From contig JAAAJB010000771.1 of assembly GCA_016098155.1 (NCBI GenBank), forward strand, positions 1 to 13,429: DNA of 13,429 nt. The letters run 5' to 3'. This stretch comes from Actinomortierella ambigua (taxonomy: Eukaryota > Mortierellomycota > Mortierellomycetes > Mortierellales > Mortierellaceae). The position numbers and the translations under genes are program-made. A model generated the notes under the pieces. It was not told the origin of the DNA. It was given only the letters and a program-made list of their open reading frames with translations, and did no database searches. Shown piece by piece: positions 1-7,615 of this stretch (its first letter is position 1; each line of letters starts with the position of its first letter).

Positions 1-149
1 CGACACTGACGACGAATCAACTTCTACCTCTGACTCCAGCGACTACGAGGCGCCTTTCATGATGGAGCGCCTCTCTGATAGCGACGGTGACTCCACCAAA
101 AGCGTGCCAAATGGTGAGAATCGTTCCTATTTACTCACATTTTTGTGAC

Positions 150-366
150 TTCTGGGAAGACTGGCTCACCAGTTCGTGGTGGACATGTACTTGAAGGTGG
201 AAGCGTGTCGACTGTCGTACATTGAAAAAATAAAATCAAGACATGTTCCGCTATGACCGCAGACTTGTGTGCCCCAGTTTTCCACATGAAAGTGGCGTCG
301 TTCCTTGAGGATATCATGAAAAATCACGTTCTGGAAAAGGTAAAGGCGTACACCTGGTTTGCGACA
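150..366 (+). pseudogene. Helitron Rep-region (Helitron-like N) relic
   Basis: Conceptual translation in shifting frames gives fragments typical of the Helitron-like N domain that precedes the Rep nuclease motifs. These are LAHQFVVDMYLKVEACRLSY (from about 165), QDMFRYDR (about 237) and DLCAPVFHMKVASFLEDIMK followed by NHVLEKVKAYTW (about 261-360). At least one frameshift separates YDR from DLCAP, where a single missing base would explain the shift. The usual continuation into the HUH catalytic motifs is absent. The sequence passes directly into helicase-like sequence, so an internal deletion is likely. The family match is from recalled consensus, not a search. Confidence 0.72.
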
Positions 367-1153
367 ATGACGATCCGACAATAGACCTCACATCCAGTCT
401 TGTCGACAGAGTCATTCATTATCTCTCCCCTCGCCGTGATGATGTCGATCGCATAAATAAGCTTGCTACAGACATGTTCAACGCTAGCGAGGCCGTCAAA
501 GTCTACGTGGCACAAGACATGCACATTAATGACGAAAAGGCACCCTCGATGGCAACGGATTTGGCCAACTTCCACGGAGCAAGCTCAAAGATTTCGCGAT
601 TTCCCTCCCCATCATCTGCTACTAAAGAGGAGACCGCCGGTCATCTGCATACGCAATATCGATCCTGCAATGGAACAAGGCTCATCGTGACCGACACATC
701 GCAGGACAAGTTATACAGGCTGCCTTCGCTTTACACCCACACGGCCTCATAACTTTGTGTCCTATACGGCTGCAGACCATCGATGATGGTAACACACCCG
801 TGCAGTTTGAGAGGATTCAGTTTCCTATTAAGCCCGCCTTCGCCACGACCATCAACAAGGCACAGGGGCAGACGCTCCACCATGTCGGCGTATACTTGAT
901 TCATCCTATTTTCTCCCACGGCCAACTTTACATCGCACTTTCAAGATGTTCCAACCCATCCAACTTGAAAGTCTTAATTGGCGATCAAGGTCGCATTCAA
1001 GGCAGAGAGGGTAAGTTCACAAAATACATGGTGTATCATTCCGTTCTTGGCGATGGTTCAATAAATTCTCCTCCCCCCTCTCCCGTAGAAATAGCGGGAG
1101 TACGTGAAAAAGGGAGAAAAGCCCGGCGGGCTACCGCCGGGCGAAGCTGCTAG
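367..1153 (+). pseudogene. Helitron PIF1-like helicase C-terminal part, frameshifted
   Basis: This was the DNA-unwinding half of the Helitron Rep/Hel protein. The reading jumps between three frames. One carries SPRRDDVDRINKLATDMFNA (about 430-490); the next carries FPPHHLLLK and VICIRNIDP (about 597-672). A third carries CNGTRLIVT (about 667-693), and the last runs from about 710 with VQFERIQFPIKPAFATTINK, AQGQTL, FSHGQLYIALSR, LKVLI and TKYMVYHSVL. A small deletion between NIDP and CNGTRLIV explains one shift. These are the hallmark C-terminal helicase motifs of eukaryotic Helitrons. The Walker A region is missing. A possible AATAAA signal lies at 1060-1065. No functional product is expected. 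Confidence 0.9.
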
Positions 1154-1154
1154 T
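1121..1154 (+). repeat. Helitron 3' terminus: hairpin plus CTAG
   Basis: A perfect 9-bp GC-rich stem (GCCCGGCGG at 1121-1129 with CCGCCGGGC at 1134-1142) closes a 4-nt loop. After a 7-nt spacer comes CTAG at 1150-1153, followed by a T at 1154. Helitrons typically end in CTRR preceded by a short palindrome and insert between A and T, so this is a textbook 3' end in the orientation set by the helicase. It marks the transposon-host junction between 1153 and 1154. Confidence 0.88.
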
Positions 1155-1175
1155 CACTATAACCTCTCCCCTTAA

Positions 1176-1190
1176 CCGGCGAAGCTGCTA
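1176..1190 (+). repeat. Decayed second copy of Helitron terminal bases
   Basis: The 15 bases CCGGCGAAGCTGCTA nearly repeat the last bases of the preceding terminus (CCGGGCGAAGCTGCTA, one G shorter), but end in CTAC rather than CTAG and have no matching 5' hairpin arm. This could be the relic of an older related insertion into which the present element landed, or a local duplication of the end. Confidence 0.5.
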
Positions 1191-1195
1191 CAGTA

Positions 1196-1264
1196 GTTAC
1201 TCCTTAAAAAAAAAAAGAAAGAAACATTTCTCCTTGTTACTCCTATTGTAGGCTCCACTTCTCG
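1196..1264 (+). repeat. Dispersed direct repeat, copy 1
   Basis: This segment begins GTTACTCCTTAAAA, continues through a purine stretch and TTTCTCC, then TGTTACTCCTATTGTAGG and CTCCAC, and ends TCTCG. It recurs in the same orientation at 2914-2967 with near identity outside the variable poly-A/GAAA insert. It lies 42 bases beyond the Helitron end, so it may be part of an older mobile element or a repeat family used as the target site. Confidence 0.75.
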
Positions 1265-1334
1265 CCACTGACTCCAGGCGCTCAGAACAGAATGGTCCAT
1301 CCCTTCTCACTGCAGCCTTTCACTGCCCAGAATC

Positions 1335-1430
1335 ATAATAAATAGACGGGCACTTTTCCAGCTCCTTGAATACCACAAACAGCCTCTCTTCCCACCTCCC
1401 AATCACAGCTACAATTAACACTTATTTCAT
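1335..1430 (+). promoter_or_regulatory. Possible core promoter and leader of small secreted-peptide gene
   Basis: An A/T-rich ATAATAAATAG at 1335-1345 is TATA-like. It is followed after about 85 bases by a strong GTAAGT splice donor at 1431. A transcript starting in this interval would have a short non-coding first exon. This is inferred from position only. Confidence 0.35.
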
Positions 1431-1538
1431 GTAAGTTACACATGTATGCGTCGTCGGTGGGTGAGGTGCTTGTCACTGAAAGAAATCTCGCTCAGGAATG
1501 TCATCGTTTTGTTGCCATACTGCTGCCATCAGCATTAG
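1431..1538 (+). other. Possible 5'-UTR intron
   Basis: GTAAGT at 1431-1436 is a consensus donor, and an AG acceptor at 1537-1538 lies six bases before the ATG at 1545. The 108-nt length matches the other introns inferred here. Removing it leaves the coding frame unchanged, so it is not required by the protein. No clear branch-point sequence was found. Confidence 0.45.
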
Positions 1539-1544
1539 GTCAAT

Positions 1545-1850
1545 ATGGCCCAACTCTCAATCAAGTCGTCGTGGTCGGTCACCAAGGTCATCGGCATTGC
1601 CTTAGCTTTAGCAATCATCGTATCTTTTGTGGAGGCAGATGAAGAGGTGTGCGTCACCCCTGAGTATGCCAAAGAATGTTCGACTCCGGGTTGGAAATGT
1701 TGTCAGGTCGGTGAGGACCGTAGCGTCTGCATGAAGTCATGTCCGCAGTGGCCGCCGGGGCCGCAGGGGCCGCCGGGGCCACAGGAGCCGCCGGGGGAGC
1801 CGCCGGGGGAGCCGGAGGCGTCGGAGCCGCTGGAGCCTCCGGAGCCTTGA
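1545..1850 (+). CDS. Small secreted cysteine-rich peptide with collagen-like tail
   Basis: A 101-aa protein. Residues 1-31 form a classical signal peptide: a Lys-containing n-region, a hydrophobic core VIGIALALAIIVSFV and a cleavage-like EA|D. The mature part has six cysteines at 36, 45, 52, 53, 62 and 66 (C-x8-C-x6-CC-x8-C-x3-C). Their even number and the central CC resemble small disulfide-bonded or knottin-like folds. After residue 68 the sequence becomes Pro/Gly/Glu-rich, with three collagen-like triplets (GPQ-GPP-GPQ) and then GEP-type units, encoded by a GC-rich imperfect 9-bp repeat at about 1750-1840. A likely poly(A) signal follows 85 bases after the stop. I recognise no specific family. 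An effector, wall or antimicrobial-like role is possible but unproven. The start is set by the signal peptide. Confidence 0.72.
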   Translation: MAQLSIKSSWSVTKVIGIALALAIIVSFVEADEEVCVTPEYAKECSTPGWKCCQVGEDRSVCMKSCPQWPPGPQGPPGPQEPPGEPPGEPEASEPLEPPEP

Positions 1851-1935
1851 GCAAGATGTTACAACATCATTGGCTCTCTGTCTATCAACCTCACCTCCCC
1901 ACCTGCAATCCATGTGCTTTTCTTGCCCCTGCGTG

Positions 1936-1941
1936 AATAAA
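1936..1941 (+). terminator. Poly(A) signal AATAAA
   Basis: A canonical AATAAA lies 85 bases downstream of the stop codon of the small secreted-peptide gene, on the same strand and at a normal 3'-UTR distance. Confidence 0.6.
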
Positions 1942-1981
1942 TCGTCCAGGTGTGTGCGCTGCGGTTGTCTACCCATTGCGT

Positions 1982-2002
1982 AAGAAAGAAAGAAAGAAAG
2001 AA
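1982..2002 (+). repeat. (GAAA)n microsatellite
   Basis: Five consecutive AAGA/GAAA units, about 45 bases past the poly(A) signal. Confidence 0.85.
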
Positions 2003-2913
2003 GTTGTTGGCTACCGATATTGCATTGTGGAAACGAGAGATACAGTCCCTACTTCTTCTATGCCAAATGTCCATCGGAATATCGCGGTATCCTTCCAAGC
2101 GCGACCTTTTGTTTCCAAAGCATAGACAGTATCTCGTTACACCACTGGATATTGGATGTCTTCCTGCACAATCATTGTGTCCGTTCTAAATTGCGCATGG
2201 TTGTGAATTTGTTAAATGCGCAATGTTATTTTTTCCCCCAAGATTCGACTTTGTGCCCCAAAGGTGAGGACAAAAGCACACAGAATCCTTACTGAAAATC
2301 CATAAACACTGGGTATTAACGTGGACACTGTGGAAGCTTTACCAAGGAATCTCTGGTGCGCTTGCTGTTATTAGCCACCCTTTGCGGAAATTGCTATTAT
2401 TCTATTGCGATAGAAACAGGGAGGGGGCGAAAAGAGGGCTTTGCCAAGGACTTCCACATACGTGTTTCGTCGTTAAGCAAGGCCACAACTTCCCGTTCAT
2501 GACGTCAAGGGGAGGGACACGCCCGTAACACAGCAGGGCGGATGAGGACAAGAGCACAGTTCACGTTGATAGAGAAAAATGCTACGGACATGGTAGCAAA
2601 CGAAAAAGAGGGAATGAAGGAGGAGGGGTCGTTTATCTACGCCCTTTTGTCTTGGCTATTAGGGGCAAAGGGCATTGTTGTGCATTGAACAATGATTGTA
2701 CGGATAGATTTTTGCCAGCGGGAACCACGTTTTTCAAGGAAGCTGGAAATAAAGAGGCAGGTTGCTGAAGAAGAAGAAAAAAACTGCCAAGCTGCATGGT
2801 ATCGAGGCGTGGGTTGATCTGCGATGCGATGCGTCAGCGAGTGGCATATTGTGTCATGGAGCTCAACAACTGTTGTCCACCTCTCCTTCGACATCTGCAC
2901 AACATTCCACACC

Positions 2914-2967
2914 GTTACTCCTTAAAAAATTTCTCCCTGTTACTCCTATTGTAGGCTCCACGTCTCG
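2914..2967 (+). repeat. Dispersed direct repeat, copy 2
   Basis: Same orientation as the copy at 1196-1264: GTTACTCCTTAAAA, then TTTCTCC, TGTTACTCCTATTGTAGG, CTCCAC and TCTCG. It differs by one base in the final block and lacks the long A/GAAA insert of copy 1. Flanks on both sides diverge from copy 1. Confidence 0.75.
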
Positions 2968-3773
2968 TTTCATTTAACACCCTCACTTTTTCAAGGTTCA
3001 CTGCAAAGAAAGAAATGGTTGACTCGGAGACGTGGCATAGACTTTATATCACAAAGAGATGAGATTTGCCCTCGCTTGGGGATGTGAAGAAAAAAAAAAG
3101 AATGACCAGAATCTCGGCATGTCGCGGGCGAGGGGATAGAGACAAGGCTTGTGGTCGAAGAAGCTCGAGAGGAAATTTTGTTGATAACGCAGCCGCAGAA
3201 AAGGGGGACACAGGCCCTCTTCTTTCGAGACGGATTTCCAGAATGTTGGATCGTCAGGGCCCATCTGCTTCCCGCAGCGTGTTTGTGAGCCATAAGAAGG
3301 CGAGCAATCTGAGTCGAGTGCATCGCTTTGGCCACTACCTACCCGAGTGAGTCAAGGGCGATGGGTCGAGATTGATTCGGCAGGGCATAGGCAGCAATGA
3401 AAACCATGAGTGGAATGTCTTTCCTGCTTCTCCCTGACTCTCCTTCTCCGTCAACCACCCGCCGTTCCACAGATTGTCCCTCAGATACTGCAAGCACAAT
3501 GCCGTGGTGGCAGTGAGGCGGTCCCGGGGCGATGGTATATCTACCTCGGTATGTGCCATGTTGTACACAGTCTTGGTCATTGCCGTTGCTGTACACAGCC
3601 AGTGACGATAACCCCTTGCTGGTCGTTACACAGCAGGGAAATGTTGACATTCCTTCTGGGTCTGGAATACATTGCTCATCATCATCCCATCCCATCATTG
3701 ACAATGTCTGCCACGCACATGCAAGTTGTAGAGATGACCCGTAGTGCATATTGCCAAGGTGACGCGACCGACG

Positions 3774-6160
3774 ATGTCTTTGTCAGCTTTAACTCACCTT
3801 GGGCCCTCGGAATCGAATTCTCACATATTTAGTGGAAGGCATCGGAACAACAAACACGACGAGGTTTCCACGAGTCCAGTTGAGTCAATGGTTGGAAACG
3901 ACAAGGACGGCTCTGTCGACTCTATTACTTCAACGAATGTAAGAAACCTGAAGACAGACACAACCACATATCACTTTGGGGAAAGCAAGAGTAGAGCGCT
4001 AAACAGGCTAGTTTCTCTTGATTCTCGCAAATTCAGTCACCCCTCGCTATTGACGAGGTGGCCGGCACGCCCACGTCCAGCGCTGCGTATCGCACCCGGC
4101 TCGTCAACATGCACGATGCAGCGAAAGTGTCGTCACCAGACCAGCTCGAGCTCCGTCAGGATGCCATTCGACGAGAGATTGCCATTCTTCAACGCCTTCG
4201 CCACCCACATCTCATTCAGTTTCGCAAGACCCGCGAAGAGAATGGCAACCTCTACATCATCATGGAGACTACTGCAAAAGGTAGCTTGACGGCATTCGTC
4301 GAGGGTAGTGGCCTGGATTGGTCGACCAGATTTGGTGTTGCGCAAGAGATTGCTCGCGGTCTAGAGTATCTCCATCACAACAATGTCATCCATCAAGACC
4401 TCAGGAGTGACAACGTACTCCTCACGAAGAGCATGACGGTCAAGTTGCGTGGTTTCGGCACGGCACAGAGGAGGCCAGCAAGCACGAGGATATTGGCAGA
4501 ATCAGCAGACAGTACTGTCCGGTGGATGGCGCCGGAGCTCTTCATTGGTACACCCATGCACTCGACCAAGTCGGACATTTTTGCTTTTGGCATGGTACTA
4601 TGGCAGATGGCTGCCAAGTGCAGCTTACCTTTCAAATCTTATGATAGTTACCAAGCAGCAATGCGGATCCAGAATGGAGATTGGGAGGAGATTCCAGAGG
4701 GCACACCGACGGCGTACCGCACGTGGATCGAACGGTGCTGGGTACAGGAACCCTGCAAGCGGCCAGAGGCGGGTGCCATACTTTCGTTCAGCCTAGATTC
4801 TGAGACAGCGCTAGTGGTTGGTAGCTCAGCTCCAATGTCGATTGATCTTAGTGACTCTCACCAGAGGCAGGAAAAGTTCGACAGTATGCTCCAGACGATT
4901 CTGATACTCGGCTTGAATGCCACGGCGATGCCACATACGTGCACGGTGCTGACGTCTCAGTGCGAGTCTGCCTGCGCGATCGCCCTGCAGGTGTCTCTTA
5001 GCGATATCGACGAGTTCCTGCTGACTGTCCTCCAGCGTATCACAGTGTTTCTCAACAAGATGTCGACATCGTTCTACACGATGCTCAGATCCGCGGAGTA
5101 CCTGAAGACAGATATGAAGAATCTACGAAGTGATCTCTTCAGAGCTGTGAGTGCTCAGTTAGAGTCGTCATCGCTAGAGCAGCTAGGGCCGCATAGCAGC
5201 GCGATAGAGATCTCTTCGATGTACCGCACAGAGGTGGATAAGATGAAGCAGGAGCTTCTGGATCGACAGAATGAGCTGAAGGTCGCCAGGCGATCCGAAA
5301 GCAAGGCTCGAGCAATCTACAACCACGGCGTGACCTACATTGCGATGGATGCCTTAGCCAGGTGGGAGACAGATCAGGTGGTTGAAGTGGATGAAGCACG
5401 CATGCGATCTGTCCGGTTTGGTCTCCTTGGCATGGCCACAGTAGGTGGTAGAGCGGTCTTGATCAAGCGCGTTGACGCCATCCAGCGCACCACCAAGACA
5501 GATACCATCAAGCGCGGCAAAGCTATTGCTCACGGGCTAAGGCACTGCAAAGGAATCATGAAGATCGAATACATCAAGTTACCCGACCTAGTCATCTACG
5601 GACCCATCAAAGCTGAGACCTTAGATGTCTACCTCGCACAGAAGCCTGGACTAAGCCTTGAGGCAAAGTGGACGCTAGCCTTCAAGGTGGCGAGTACCAT
5701 CAGCTACATCCACGAGTGCAAAATCATTCACCGGAACATCCGAGCGGAGAGCGTGTTCATGGTCACGGAGGCGTCGGGGATGATTGAACCCAAGTTGGCC
5801 GGCTTTGAGGTCTGTGAGAGGGAAGAGAGGTCCTTTCTATCAATTGGTCTGGTAGATGATCTCGACTTGTGGGATGCACCCGAGAAGCGATACCGCGGCT
5901 CGAGTTTTGCGACGGATGTATTTGCCTTTGGTGTGCTGATGTATGAGATTGCCATGCAACAGCCGCTAGTGTGGACCAACCGCCCGAGCGTCCCGAGCCG
6001 CAAGGAATACGAGCAGAAAGCCAGTCAATGGGTTGCTGAGGCCAACTCTTTCAGCCCCTCTCCCAAGTACATTGAATTGATGCAGCGGTGTCTCAGCTTC
6101 ACCTACACCGACAGACCCGCCATGTCTACGATCTTTGATACGTTGGTTGAGGGATACTAG
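3774..6160 (+). CDS. Pseudokinase / MLKL-like helical bundle / pseudokinase fusion
   Basis: Model join 3774..3938, 4037..6160, 762 aa. The first domain (about 60-305) is a TKL-type kinase fold: degenerate glycine loop, AAK Lys85, alpha-C Glu102, HQD 174-176 with Asn181, GFG 194-196 for DFG, WMAPE around 220 and SDIFAFG. It is probably inactive because the DFG Asp is lost. After a short linker, about 338-432 is helical and aligns by eye with the N-terminal bundle of the two downstream paralogues, followed by a charged brace (about 447-507). The second kinase-like domain (about 510-762) keeps Lys532 but has HRN 620-622, Ser627 for the catalytic-loop Asn, and GFE 644-646 for DFG. GFE is also the MLKL form. 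The start is the first in-frame ATG of exon 1 (A at -3); another upstream exon is possible. The second exon is one uninterrupted frame, so the fusion is no joining artefact. Confidence 0.82.
3939..4036 (+). other. Intron 1 of pseudokinase fusion gene
   Basis: 98 nt. The donor is GTAAGA at 3939, the acceptor TTCAG ends at 4036, and a branch-point-like GCTAAAC and a pyrimidine-rich stretch precede the acceptor. Splicing is phase 0 and joins an open upstream frame to residues SPLAIDEVAGTPTSS, supplying the start of the first N-lobe. Without it the N-lobe frame is closed by TGA at 4019-4021. Confidence 0.62.
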
Positions 6161-7615
6161 TGCCTACTTTCTTGCTTCTATGATCCTTAAAATACCGTAG
6201 GTAGGCTATTGTCGAATTTGGCATTTTTCTCCTCTCAGAGCTTTGATTTTTCCAATACCTCTGGTTACACGAACACTTGAAAAACAGATGACTAAAAAAA
6301 ATTCTCAAAGAGTTGTGGCAAGGATCATCTGTACTTGAAGAGATCGATCTGCAGTCTCTGGCGCTGAGCATGAAAAGAGAGGTGGGGGATGTGTGGGAGG
6401 GAGGCTATGGGATACGATAAATCTATCCGGCTACCAGGCTGTTAGGGAGGAGGGAAGAAACGAGTCAGGGTATTGGCCCAGTACGTACAGTAATGTACCC
6501 GACGACAATTAGTATGGCATCACTATGCAGGAAAGGGTGAGAATAACTGTTGTGATCGCCGAAACTATAGTGCAATATGAAATAAACATCCGACGGCATA
6601 TTTTGCCCTGCCAAACGGCCATCATAAGATACCCATCGGTGGTCACAAAGTGCTCAGGTATTGCACTGTACTATACGTACTGGAGTGGCAAAGAGTATCC
6701 CTATTCCGACTTGGGATCTGACCATCGGCGACTCCATATCTTGCACTCCATCTCACCATGACGGAATTCCATGTTTGAGAAGGGTGTGGTGGCCCAAGCG
6801 TCGGGGGATGACCCGTGCCCATCTGTTGCACGCATGAGAGCGAGGGTGCTCCAAACCCGAGAGTCCAGCAGTCCTTGTCCACAACATGCTAGAGCGAGTC
6901 AAAGATGAGGGGCAGGGTTGGACCGATTGGCCATGGCGATGGCGACACCTACTGATGGGGAGGGAGGGACGCACTGGCACCATCTGATAAACAAGCCACC
7001 AGCGAGATCGCGCCATTTTCGTGTCAGCGATCCCAGGCGCAGACAGAGAAGGGTCCTTTGACGAGCAGAATCCAGAAAGTCGGCAAGGATTCGTGTGGCC
7101 TCTTCGCCACTGTTTTCTCCTCTCCTACTCCCCCTTCCAACCCCTTTTCCCTTTCTCTCCCATGTCCTCCCCCTCCTTTGCATTGGGCGCTCCCTGTCTC
7201 CTGAATCTTTTTTTTTCCCACTTTTGTCTGTGACACCCCAAACGTTCAATCCAAAACAGAGAGGGTATGTGTGCTAAAACAAACTTTGTTAGTCTTGCCC
7301 TGCCACACAAAAAGTGCAGTGCACAGCGAGATGGGCTTTAGAGCAAGGGTGTGAAGGGGAGGGGGGAGAGGAGGAAGTGGAAGAGGGGAGGGGCATGCTC
7401 GAGGAGGAACAACTTTTCGTTTGTGTTCTCTGCTCTCTGTTTTTCTTCTTTCCTCTTTTCTCTCCCTTCTTTGTTTTGTTAGTTCCCACCCATCACTGAA
7501 GTGGCATCTCACCCTTTGGCTCGACCACACGCTCATCTTTGCCAATCCCTCCCTTCATCCAGCTTTATTTTTTATTTCTACCGTGCATCATCTTAAGGAC
7601 ATTCATCATATAGTC
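6161..7615. other. Intergenic region and promoter of first stand-alone MLKL-like gene
   Basis: No coding sequence recognised. The last 500 bases hold long pyrimidine-rich tracts on the + strand (about 7108-7230 and 7420-7480) separated by a purine-rich block (about 7345-7405). These look like a fungal promoter/leader. Open frames here are low-complexity products of these tracts. Confidence 0.55.

Larger units (their letters stand above)
1..1153 (+). mobile_element. Degenerate autonomous Helitron, 3' part
   Basis: This is the 3' part of a rolling-circle Helitron transposon. The order is as expected for the family: remnants of the region around the Rep (Helitron-like N) domain, then the C-terminal half of a PIF1-like helicase, then a hairpin and a terminal CTAG next to a T. 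The 5' end (TC terminus) lies outside the window. The coding part is dead: Rep catalytic motifs and the helicase Walker A part are missing between about 360 and 370, and several frameshifts break what remains. Bases 1-114 are open in a Ser/Asp-rich frame (DTDDESTSTSDSSDYEAPF) that ends at a possible GTGAGA splice donor. They may belong to the element or to an older host exon. Confidence 0.88.
1942..3773. other. Intergenic region without a convincing gene
   Basis: It contains a (GAAA)n microsatellite at 1982-2002, the second direct-repeat copy at 2914-2967 and poly-A runs. Open frames of up to about 140 codons occur on both strands, most densely at 3335-3832. None shows a domain, a signal peptide with sensible continuation, or paired splice sites. 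I saw no tRNA or other RNA gene. The last few hundred bases should hold the promoter of the pseudokinase fusion gene and perhaps an unseen upstream exon. Confidence 0.5.

Noticed and set aside
1011..1088. Intron at the end of the Helitron helicase (GTAAGT donor at 1011)
   Set aside because: The segment encodes the conserved helicase C-terminus (TKYMVYHSVL) in frame, so it is coding sequence that happens to resemble a donor.
4058..4060. GTG as the start codon of the fusion gene
   Set aside because: Non-ATG, and it would remove the start of the first N-lobe. The 3939-4036 intron supplies an in-frame exon with an ATG.
7421..7615. N-terminal extension of the 7616 gene with a hydrophobic, signal-like start
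   Set aside because: It translates a pyrimidine tract, and the paralogue aligns from the ATG at 7616, so it is treated as leader DNA.
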